This document shows positions 1 through 7,377 of a DNA stretch of 64,000 nt, in pieces. Origin of the DNA: Streptomyces sp. T12 (GTDB lineage: Bacteria; Actinomycetota; Actinomycetes; Streptomycetales; Streptomycetaceae); contig NZ_CP117866.1 of NCBI RefSeq assembly GCF_028736035.1, forward strand, positions 8,163,001 to 8,227,000, in the 5' to 3' direction. Position 1 is the first letter of the stretch, and each line of letters starts with the position of its first letter. The notes under the pieces were generated by a model. It did not search any database, was not told where the DNA came from, and worked only from the letters and a program-made list of their open reading frames with translations. Position numbers and translations under genes: made by a program.

Positions 1-1232
1 TCGACAATGCTCAGTTCCGGGATGGGAAAGACCAGCCGGCCGCCCCACTCGTGCACGAAGGACAGCTGCTCGACCAGCTCGGCCCGCAGGTTCCACGGGA
101 GGACGAGGACGTAGTCCGGTTTGTCGGCGGCTATCTGCTCGGGCGGCAGGATCGGGATGCGGGTGCCCGGCGTGAACCTGCCGTGCTTGTAGGGGTTGCG
201 GTCGACCGTGTACGCGAGCAGGTCGGGCCGGATGCCGCAGTGGTTGAGCAGGGTGTTGCCCTTGCCCGGGGCGCCGTAGCCGACGACCGTCTCGCCGCGC
301 TCGGCCGCCTCGATGAGGAACTTGAGGAGGTCCCGGCGCACCTTGGCCACCCGGGCGGAGAACTCGGTGTACCCGGACAGCTCCTGCAGCCCGGCGGCCT
401 TCTCCCGGGCCAGCACGTCGGCCACCCGCCGGGTCGGCTCACCGGCCACCTCGGCCGGCCGCGCCCACAGCCGGATGGAGCCGCCGTGCGTGGGCAGCAA
501 CTCGACGTCCACGAGCGTGAGTCCGCCGCTGGCCAGCGCCCGTATCGCGGACGCGACCGTGTAGTACTGGAAGTGCTCGTGGTAGATCGTGTCGTACTGG
601 TTCTCCTCGATCAGGGTCAGCAGGTGCTGCACCTCGATGGAGACCCAGCCGTCGTCGGCGACCAGGGCGCGCAGCCCCTGGGTGAACCCGATCACGTCGG
701 GGATGTGCGCGTAGACGTTGTTGGCCACGACCAGATCCGCCGGGCCGTGCTCGGCGCGGACGGCGGATCCGGTCTCCGGGGACAGGAACTCCGTGAGCGT
801 GGGCACACCCGCGTCCCGCGCCGCGGCGCCTACGTTCACCGACGGCTCGATGCCGAGGCAGCGGATCCCCCGGTCCACCACGTGCTTCAGCAAGTACCCG
901 TCGTTGCTCGCGACCTCGACCACGAAGGCCTCGGAGCCGTCGGTGCCGAGCCCCACCCGCTGTACGGCATCGGCGACGAACGTCCGCGCGTGCTCCACCC
1001 AGGAGGTCGAGTACGAGGAGAAGTACGCGTACTCCTTGAACGTCTCCTCCGGCGTGATCAGCGGCGGGATCTGCGCCAGCCAGCAGTCGGTGCAGACCCG
1101 CAGGTGCAGCGGGTACGCCGGTTCCGGCAGGTCCAGCTGGTCCGCGGCGAGAAAGCTCTCGCATGGTGGCGTCGCCCCCAGATCGACGACGCTCGCCAGC
1201 GCCGCCGAGCCGCAGAGTCGGCATCGTGTCAT
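1..1232 (-). CDS. Class I SAM-dependent sugar C-methyltransferase (3' end cut by window)
   Basis: Translating from ATG at 1232 gives 410 residues with no stop before base 1, so the C-terminus is missing. The N-terminus carries a zinc-binding cysteine set (CRLCG at about residue 4, CTDC at about 51). The SAM motif VVEVASNDGYLL follows at about residue 100, then YHEHFQYYT, a signature of NovU/TylC3-type C-methyltransferases, and a C-terminal domain with GYGAPGKGNTLLN. The family methylates a carbon of nucleotide-linked keto sugars. The ATG overlaps the TGA of the upstream glycosyltransferase gene by 4 bp, so it is the last gene seen of the polysaccharide operon and probably makes a branched or C-methyl sugar for the polymer. 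Family is sure; substrate is inferred. Confidence 0.9.
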   Translation of the reverse strand, partial: MTRCRLCGSAALASVVDLGATPPCESFLAADQLDLPEPAYPLHLRVCTDCWLAQIPPLITPEETFKEYAYFSSYSTSWVEHARTFVADAVQRVGLGTDGSEAFVVEVASNDGYLLKHVVDRGIRCLGIEPSVNVGAAARDAGVPTLTEFLSPETGSAVRAEHGPADLVVANNVYAHIPDVIGFTQGLRALVADDGWVSIEVQHLLTLIEENQYDTIYHEHFQYYTVASAIRALASGGLTLVDVELLPTHGGSIRLWARPAEVAGEPTRRVADVLAREKAAGLQELSGYTEFSARVAKVRRDLLKFLIEAAERGETVVGYGAPGKGNTLLNHCGIRPDLLAYTVDRNPYKHGRFTPGTRIPILPPEQIAADKPDYVLVLPWNLRAELVEQLSFVHEWGGRLVFPIPELSIV

Positions 1233-2440
1233 TTACTGCCCCCCAATAGTTCCGTCCGACCCGCGATCGCGGTGCGGTACTCCTCCACCAGGCGCTCAAG
1301 GCCGACGGTCGGGCTGAAACCCTGCTCGTAACGGCGCCGGGCCGCCTGGCCCATCTCCCGGTTGCGGGCCGGCTCGGCCGCGATCCGGCGTATGCAGGAC
1401 ACGAGCGAGGCGGACTCGCCCGGCCGGTGCAGCAGCCCGGTCACGCCGTCCTCGACGAGTTCGACGAAGGCGCCGTGACCGGCGGCGACGACCGGGACCC
1501 CGGCCGCCATCGCCTCCACGACCACCAGGCCGAACGCCTCCAGCCACGTCGAGGGAGCCACCACGGCGACCGACCGCGCGATGGCCTGACGGCACTGAGC
1601 CGGGTCGTACAGGCCGACGTAGCGCACGTCGTCCCGGCCCGCCGCCCAGGCGGTCACCTCTCGCTCCAGCGGCCCCGTGCCGGCGATGACGAGCGGCACG
1701 CCCACACCGCCGCTCGCTGCGATCTCGTCCCACGCGGTCATGAGCAGCCGTACGCCCTTGGCCTCCGCGAGCCGGCCCAGATAGAGCACATGCTCGCCGG
1801 CGCCTGTTCGGCGGGCGTCCGGCTCCGGCACGAAGTTGTGCTTCACCGCCAGCCGCTCGGCCGGCACGCCGGACCGCACCAGGACGTCGCGCTGCGCGGC
1901 GGAGATGCAGAAGAACCGCTCCACGCCGGACCACCACCGCCGCCGGTTGACCGACAGGCTGACCGCGAGCGGCACCGTCGCAAGACGGGAGTTCCGGTAG
2001 CAGCCGTGCCGGACGGCGGGCAGCGGCACCGCCGACCCGACGCACTCGGTGCACGGCCGGCCGTCCCGCTGCAGTGTGCCGGGCGGGCAGACCTGGGTGT
2101 AGTTGTGCAGCGTGGCGACGGCGGGCACCCCGGCGTCGGCGCAGGCGGCCAGCACCGCGGGCGACAGGAGCGGGAAGACGTTGTGGACGTGCACCACGTC
2201 CGGCCGCTCGGCGCGCAGCCGGGCGGCGAGTTCCGCGCGGACCGCCGGGTTCCACGGCACAAGGAGCGGCACCGCGACCTTGCCCAGCAGGGACCGGGCG
2301 GCGATGTCGTCGCTGCGCCGCTCGAACAACTCGACCCGGTGGCCGGCCGCGCGCAGCAGCTCCACCTCCTGGTCGACCACCTTGTTCTCCCCGCTCGGCT
2401 GCGCCGAGGCGTAGCGGTTGTGCACCACGAGGACGTGCAT
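1229..2440 (-). CDS. Glycosyltransferase family 4 (polysaccharide assembly)
   Basis: A 403-residue GT-B retaining glycosyltransferase. The N-terminal acceptor half starts MHVLVVHNRYAS with the SGEN element. The C-terminal donor half has YLGRLAEAKG at about residue 220 and the GT4 donor-site segment around WLEAFGLVVVEAMAAG (E-x7-E). No signal or membrane segment is evident, so it should act at the cytoplasmic face on the lipid-linked repeat unit. ATG at 2440 has a near-perfect ribosome binding site (GGAGGTGACC, 8 nt spacing) that lies across the end of the preceding membrane-protein gene; its stop overlaps the next gene's ATG. This indicates translational coupling. The sugar transferred cannot be read from sequence. 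Confidence 0.93.
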   Translation of the reverse strand: MHVLVVHNRYASAQPSGENKVVDQEVELLRAAGHRVELFERRSDDIAARSLLGKVAVPLLVPWNPAVRAELAARLRAERPDVVHVHNVFPLLSPAVLAACADAGVPAVATLHNYTQVCPPGTLQRDGRPCTECVGSAVPLPAVRHGCYRNSRLATVPLAVSLSVNRRRWWSGVERFFCISAAQRDVLVRSGVPAERLAVKHNFVPEPDARRTGAGEHVLYLGRLAEAKGVRLLMTAWDEIAASGGVGVPLVIAGTGPLEREVTAWAAGRDDVRYVGLYDPAQCRQAIARSVAVVAPSTWLEAFGLVVVEAMAAGVPVVAAGHGAFVELVEDGVTGLLHRPGESASLVSCIRRIAAEPARNREMGQAARRRYEQGFSPTVGLERLVEEYRTAIAGRTELLGGSK

Positions 2441-2442
2441 GC

Positions 2443-3702
2443 TCAGGTCACCTCCGATCTACGGGCCCAGTGCGGGATGTGTCGTCGAGGGACTTCGGGC
2501 GTCGAGAGGGGAGTCGCCGCGGCGGGTGCCGCCAACAGCGAGGCGGCCAGGGCCAGATGCAGCAGATACGGCGAGGCGTCGCCAAGACCGGCCTCGGTGT
2601 ACGACGCGATCGCGCAGTAGCTGATCAGGAAGATCGCGCAGGCCCTCTGCAGCGACGGTGGCCGCAGCAACGCGACGCCGCCCAGCACGATGATGATCGC
2701 CGCAACGAGGGTGACGCCGATCAGACCCTGCTCGTTGTAGACGGCCAGCCAGCTGTTGTCGATCGGCAGCCCGCCGAACGACTTGTCGCCCAGGCCCACG
2801 CCGAACAACTGCTGCGAGGTCGACCGGGGCGCAGCCAGCAGGGCGTCCCAGACCTTGGCCCGACCGGTGAGACTGGAGAAGTTCTCCTGGCTCTGCCCGC
2901 GCAGGAACCACGACTGCAGCGCGGAGGCGAACCCCACCGCGGCCACCACGGCGCACAGCACCGCCCAGGTGAAGAACCGGCGGGCGGCGGCGCTGGTCAG
3001 GACGAGCGAGCCGATCGCCAACACCAGCCCGATGAGCAGGCCGAGCGTGGCCGTCCGGGTATGGGTCAGCGCGAGCAGGATGAGTGACGGCACGATGACC
3101 ACCGCCGCGCCGGCCCTGTCGGTCCGGCGGCCCAGGACGAGCAGCACGGTGAGCCCGATGATCACCGCGGCGTACTGTCCGATCTGCGGCGGGGTGAGCG
3201 GCCACAACGCGCCGACCAGGCGTCCGCCGTAGAGCTCGGGCATGGCCGCGCCCGGTGAGATGAGCAGGCCCGCGGCCACCGACCCGAGCACCGCGAAGTA
3301 CATCCGGATGTGGTGCCGGACGAACGTCAGGCCGCCGTCCCACCAGCGGCTGAGCAGCCACAGCGTGCTGACGAAGAGAGCCAGCCGGGCGCAGCGGAAC
3401 AGCGCGCCGAACCCGGACTCCAGGTTCGCGCTGGAGATCACGCTCGGCACCAGCAGCAGGGTGAGCAGGAGCACGTAGGCGCTGGCTCGGATACGCAGCC
3501 GGAGATTGACCGCGAGCGCCAGCGTGAACGCGGCGACCAGCGCGCCCATGGTGACCATCTGGATGAGGGAGCGGGGCAGCGGGACGATGGTCTTCGCCCC
3601 GGCGGAGCCGAGCGTGTTGAGGATCAGCAACCCCCAGACCGTCCCGACGATCTTCGGCGTGTGGTCTGTGTGGTCTGTGTGGTCTGGGCTCATCTCAACC
3701 AC
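2443..3702 (-). CDS. O-antigen ligase/polymerase-like membrane protein (Wzy/WaaL type)
   Basis: About 419 residues dominated by hydrophobic helices (roughly 10-12 segments) with a large loop at about residues 240-310 before the last helices, the layout of Wzy polymerases and WaaL-type ligases. As the only such protein in the cluster it is the likely polymerase of the exported repeat unit at the outer face of the membrane. The start is uncertain: GTG at 3702 or ATG at 3693 (preferred, since a GGGAC element lies 11 nt upstream). The start overlaps the TGA of the lipoprotein gene at 3695. Residues just after the start are a three-copy 9-bp in-frame tandem repeat encoding Asp-His-Thr units. The protein class is clear; polymerase versus ligase is inferred from context. 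Confidence 0.82.
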   Translation of the reverse strand: MVEMSPDHTDHTDHTPKIVGTVWGLLILNTLGSAGAKTIVPLPRSLIQMVTMGALVAAFTLALAVNLRLRIRASAYVLLLTLLLVPSVISSANLESGFGALFRCARLALFVSTLWLLSRWWDGGLTFVRHHIRMYFAVLGSVAAGLLISPGAAMPELYGGRLVGALWPLTPPQIGQYAAVIIGLTVLLVLGRRTDRAGAAVVIVPSLILLALTHTRTATLGLLIGLVLAIGSLVLTSAAARRFFTWAVLCAVVAAVGFASALQSWFLRGQSQENFSSLTGRAKVWDALLAAPRSTSQQLFGVGLGDKSFGGLPIDNSWLAVYNEQGLIGVTLVAAIIIVLGGVALLRPPSLQRACAIFLISYCAIASYTEAGLGDASPYLLHLALAASLLAAPAAATPLSTPEVPRRHIPHWARRSEVT

Positions 3703-5227
3703 CGTCCCGTGCGCGGAAGGTGCTGCCCGCGTCCTGCTGGTACGGCGTGCCCTGCCACTGCCCGGAGTCGAGCACCCGGCTCGGGTCGTGGGCGACGAAC
3801 TTCCACGGTCCGACGTAGGCGTTGTCGTGCCAGCGGTTGTGCTGCCCCCGGGTGATCGCCTCGGCCACCCGCTCGCCCTGGTACGGCGACCAGTCCGGGT
3901 AGGTGCCGTAGTTGGCCAGCACCGCCATGCGGTCGCACTTCGCCGTGCAGTCGACGACGGACTTGTCCAGCACGAAGCGGTTGCCGTGGATGTCCACCCG
4001 CTGGGTCTTCCACCGGCAGTCGTCGTAGAGCGGTGGCTTGCCGATCGCCGGCTGTGCGCAGCGGTCGGTCTTCTTCACCAGCAACGTGCAGTCACCGGAC
4101 GAGGTGTTGGCCGGGCTGTTGCAGAACCGGTCGGCGTTCTCCCACAGGGTGATCCCGGACCAGTTGTTCTCCAGCACGTTCCGGTAGATCTCGATCTTGT
4201 CCGTGCGGGCTCGGATCCGTGGTTCGCCGCCGGACTCGGATAGATAGACGGTCGGATACGGGAAGTTGTCGCCGCGGTCGGCTGCCTTGCGGCCCTCGAC
4301 CCAGTTGTTCCGCCGGATCGTGTTCTTCCGGATGACGGCGTTGTAGCTGGTCTCGTAGATCAGCGCGGCGCCGTCGTTGGCCTCGAGCACGTTGTTCTCG
4401 ATACGGAAGTCGTTGTTGTTGGTGTCCGCCCACAACCCCGTTCCGCGGTTGTCGTGCACCCAGTTGCCGCGTACGTCGGCGCCGTTGACGGCCCAGAACT
4501 TGATGCCTCCGGTGCAGCCGCAGCCCTCCCGCCGCCGCTCCCAGTCGTCGGTGTTGTTGCCCACGATCTCGTTGCCCTCGACCACCAGGCCGCGGATGGG
4601 GTCGCCGGCCTTGTACGCGTTCATGCCGTACTGGCCGTTGCCGCGCAGGCAGCTGGCGCGGACCCGCTGGCGGGCACCGGCCATCAGCCCGGCGCCGGAG
4701 TTGTTCTGGATCGTCGCGTGCTCGATCACCCATCCGTCGGCCGAGTCATGGTTGACCACGCCCTCGTTCTGCGGCGCGACGAACCCCTGCACGGTCAGGT
4801 AGCGGATGGTGACGTCGCGGGCGGTGCCGCCGAACGCGTACTGGTTCTTCTTCCGGCCGTCGAGCACCGCGCCCGGCGCACCGAGGTAGCGGTTCCCCTT
4901 CTTGGGGATGACCTGGGCGTAGCGGTCCGGGTCGAGCCTGTGCTTGCCCGGTCGAAGCCAGAACGTGGTGTTCGGGGGGCTGCTCTTGGTCTTCGCTGCC
5001 AGGTCACCGACCACCGCGGGGTCGACCGTCACCGCGCCCGCCGGCGCCTTCGCCGGCCCGGCTTCGGGCTTGGCGCACACCCGGGCCACGGCCACGGCCG
5101 CGGATTTGGATGGCGCAACGGTCGGCTCCGACTGGGCGCCCGCCGTGCTCGTACAGCCGGTCGCCGCCAGCAGGGCCAGCGCCAGCGGTGCCGTCGGCAA
5201 CGCCCAGTGCCGTCTCTTGATCCCCAC
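3695..5227 (-). CDS. Secreted lipoprotein with right-handed parallel beta-helix (possible lyase/epimerase)
   Basis: GTG at 5227 gives 510 residues. The start is set by an AGGGGAG element just upstream and by the signal: basic VGIKRRHW, hydrophobic stretch, then lipobox ATGC at about residue 27, predicting a lipid-anchored exported protein. From about residue 90 to the end it has repeating coils rich in N-x-I and N-N-x-x-G (for example IQNNSGAGL, IENNVLEAND), typical of NosD/pectate-lyase-like beta-helix proteins. Such folds are found in uronate lyases, epimerases and polymer-binding proteins. With the neighbouring heparinase it may act on the exported polymer. Catalytic residues cannot be assigned. 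An open frame continues upstream through the MITE but is not protein-like. Confidence 0.85.
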   Translation of the reverse strand: MGIKRRHWALPTAPLALALLAATGCTSTAGAQSEPTVAPSKSAAVAVARVCAKPEAGPAKAPAGAVTVDPAVVGDLAAKTKSSPPNTTFWLRPGKHRLDPDRYAQVIPKKGNRYLGAPGAVLDGRKKNQYAFGGTARDVTIRYLTVQGFVAPQNEGVVNHDSADGWVIEHATIQNNSGAGLMAGARQRVRASCLRGNGQYGMNAYKAGDPIRGLVVEGNEIVGNNTDDWERRREGCGCTGGIKFWAVNGADVRGNWVHDNRGTGLWADTNNNDFRIENNVLEANDGAALIYETSYNAVIRKNTIRRNNWVEGRKAADRGDNFPYPTVYLSESGGEPRIRARTDKIEIYRNVLENNWSGITLWENADRFCNSPANTSSGDCTLLVKKTDRCAQPAIGKPPLYDDCRWKTQRVDIHGNRFVLDKSVVDCTAKCDRMAVLANYGTYPDWSPYQGERVAEAITRGQHNRWHDNAYVGPWKFVAHDPSRVLDSGQWQGTPYQQDAGSTFRARDGG

Positions 5228-5238
5228 GCGCTCCCCTA

Positions 5239-5401
5239 GGGGGTGTTGTGAAAGTCCCGCACAGCACCCACGGCGCCCGGCACGCACCCTCGCCGCACCG
5301 GCCAATGACCCAAGTAGCTCCGCTACGAGGGCCTTCGTCCGGCACGCCGAGGGCACGCACCGGACACCGTGGGCACCGCACAGGACTTTCACAACACCCC
5401 C
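5239..5401. mobile_element. 163-bp MITE-like hairpin element with ~64-bp terminal inverted repeats
   Basis: The outermost 19 bases (GGGGGTGTTGTGAAAGTCC) are perfectly inverted at the two ends, and the similarity continues inward for about 64 bp per arm with scattered, mostly transition-type differences. The short centre (about 5303-5337) contains GTAGC-TCC-GCTAC. It has no coding capacity, which fits a miniature inverted-repeat transposable element mobilised in trans by a related insertion sequence. No convincing target duplication is visible (flanks CCTA and TGGC). It lies inside the exopolysaccharide operon between the heparinase and beta-helix genes, and its right end provides the heparinase stop codon. 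The parent IS family is not identified. Confidence 0.85.
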
Positions 5402-7377
5402 TGGCCGCGGAACCTGAGCACGGTGGTGAAGCCCTCCGCGCCGTCGGTGAAGCCGGTGCCGACCAGCGTGGTGGTGGGTTCCTTGCGCCCGAAGCCGGGG
5501 GAGTACCAGCCCAGTGGCGGGTCGGTCTCGCCGCGATGTGCCCGCCAGGACAGCTGTCCGGGCAGGTCGAGCGCCGCGGAGCGGTCCTCGCCGTCCCGGG
5601 TCCAGGTGAGCACTGCCCGGTTCCCCACCAGGTCCATGGCGATCGCCGGGCCGAGGTGGAACGCCAGTTGCACGGCCCGGCGCGGGCCGCGCACCTCGTC
5701 GACCACCCTCAACTCCTGGCTCGCGGCGGTCAGTTCCACCCGGCGGCGGTGCACGGAGCCCGGGTAGCCGTCGTGCTCGGCACACCAGCGGGCCGTCCCC
5801 CCGGCGGAGGCGTCGGAGGTGTCCGCGACCAGGACGCGGCTGCGGGCCTGCCGGGTCCACAGGAACGGGCCGCCGGAGACGGACTGGTCACCGCCGTCCA
5901 GTTGCAGGGTGTTGTGGCCGAGGGTCGACCGGAAGTACTGCCGCCACTCGGGCTGCCCGTGGTAGCAGTACGTCCCCGGGTCGGCGAGCACGTCGACGCC
6001 GTCGTGCCGGACCTCCAGGGACAGCGCGTCCGCGTGGGCATGCGCGGCGATGGACAGGAAGCCGTGCGGACCACCGTCGCAGCGGCACCAGATCTCTCCC
6101 GTCCCTTCCGGTCCGCGCAGGATGGTCATGCCCGCGTCGGCGAAGTGGCCCGGTCGGCTTGCCGGGCGGGTCACGGCCGGTGCGGTTTCATTTTTCGAGT
6201 ACGGCCGGATGAACGCGGCCAGCAGTGGGGTGCGCACATCGGTGCCGGTCACCGTCGGCCACCAGGCGAGCCGGCCGAACACGGCGTCCCCGGTGGCCAG
6301 CAGAGAGGCCCAGCGGTCGGTGCCCGCGCCGTCCACGACCAGACCGTGGCCGTCGTCCGCGTCTCCCTGGCGCGGCGGCCGTAGCCGGTTGTCCACGATG
6401 GCCGCGAGGGCGTCGGTCATCCGCAGCAGCACCAGCCGGATCGGCGCGGGGACCGGCACGCCGGCCACGTCCGCCTCGGCCACCGCGGCCAGGCCGAGTT
6501 CCAGCACCAGTCCGTGATACTCGGTGGCCAGCTCGCGGTTGAGGCCGGAGCCGAAGGTGTTGCTGCGCAGATGCCGCTCCAGCGACCGCAGGGCGTCGGC
6601 TCGCCAGCGCGCCGAGGAGGGGAACCACCCGAACGCGCAGGCCGCGGCGAACTGCCCGGCGGCCTCGGCGATGACGTGGTTGTTCGCCGAAGACCCCCGG
6701 CTGGGGAAGGCGGCCAGCCAGCGCTGGTGGTGCCAGATCTGGTTGAGCGCCACCGGGTTGCCCTCGAACAGCCCGGTCGCGCCCGGCCAGCCGTCGAGCA
6801 GCCGGCGGATCCACACCCAGGACAGCAGCCGGATCCCCAGCTCGATGCCGCTGATCCAGTGCACGCCCCGCAGCGGCGGGTTGGCCGCCCACCACGACCG
6901 CAGGTGCTCGGCCACGCGCTCGGCGTACCGCTCGTTCCCGGTGATCGCGTAGGCGGCGGCGAGCACGGTGAGGTACTGGTGCCGGGACAGCTCCCAGATC
7001 TGCTTGATGTCCCCGACCGCGTCCTCGTTCCGGTACGGCACGTCGAAGGCGTAGCCCCATGGAGCCCGGCGCCCGGTCTTCGGGTCGCACCACCAGTCCG
7101 GGTCGGTCAGGTCGTCGCGGACCACCCCGAAGTACTCGACGTGCCCGTACATCAGCCGGTCCGCCTCGGCGATGAGGCGTTTCGCGGCGTCCGGAGGTAT
7201 CGCGGCGATCGTCCCGGCGGGCAGGACCGCGGTGAACCGGGCGCCGGTCACGCTCGGGCAGTCCGGCCGCGCCGACCGCCACCGCCGCCTGCGCACCGCG
7301 TCGCCCACCCGGCCCGCGACCTCCTGCGGCCCCATCCGGGAGAGGCGTCGCAGGTACCAGCCCGCGCTCATGGTCAT
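5389..7377 (-). CDS. Heparinase II/III family polysaccharide lyase
   Basis: 662 residues from ATG 7377, which overlaps the preceding gene's stop as ATGA. The N-terminal half (to about 350) is the helical toroid domain of the heparinase II/III family. The C-terminal half is the beta domain with HAHADALSLEV, DPGTYCYHG and RSTLGHNTLQLDGGDQS, the usual hallmark region. The family cleaves uronic-acid glycans by beta-elimination. No signal peptide is evident, as is common for members in export clusters. The last codons run into the MITE: after FRGQ the codons for G-V-L and the TGA come from its terminal repeat, so the native C-terminus has been replaced, by few or many residues. Context suggests trimming or turnover of the cluster's own polymer. 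Confidence 0.9.
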   Translation of the reverse strand: MTMSAGWYLRRLSRMGPQEVAGRVGDAVRRRRWRSARPDCPSVTGARFTAVLPAGTIAAIPPDAAKRLIAEADRLMYGHVEYFGVVRDDLTDPDWWCDPKTGRRAPWGYAFDVPYRNEDAVGDIKQIWELSRHQYLTVLAAAYAITGNERYAERVAEHLRSWWAANPPLRGVHWISGIELGIRLLSWVWIRRLLDGWPGATGLFEGNPVALNQIWHHQRWLAAFPSRGSSANNHVIAEAAGQFAAACAFGWFPSSARWRADALRSLERHLRSNTFGSGLNRELATEYHGLVLELGLAAVAEADVAGVPVPAPIRLVLLRMTDALAAIVDNRLRPPRQGDADDGHGLVVDGAGTDRWASLLATGDAVFGRLAWWPTVTGTDVRTPLLAAFIRPYSKNETAPAVTRPASRPGHFADAGMTILRGPEGTGEIWCRCDGGPHGFLSIAAHAHADALSLEVRHDGVDVLADPGTYCYHGQPEWRQYFRSTLGHNTLQLDGGDQSVSGGPFLWTRQARSRVLVADTSDASAGGTARWCAEHDGYPGSVHRRRVELTAASQELRVVDEVRGPRRAVQLAFHLGPAIAMDLVGNRAVLTWTRDGEDRSAALDLPGQLSWRAHRGETDPPLGWYSPGFGRKEPTTTLVGTGFTDGAEGFTTVLRFRGQGVL

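Noticed and set aside
51..1331. Long plus-strand frame across the methyltransferase region
   Set aside because: Low-complexity antisense shadow of the minus-strand C-methyltransferase, whose own frame has clear zinc and SAM motifs.
5228..5860. Upstream extension of the beta-helix lipoprotein frame
   Set aside because: It runs through the MITE and antisense of heparinase; lipobox signal and ribosome binding site place the start at 5227.
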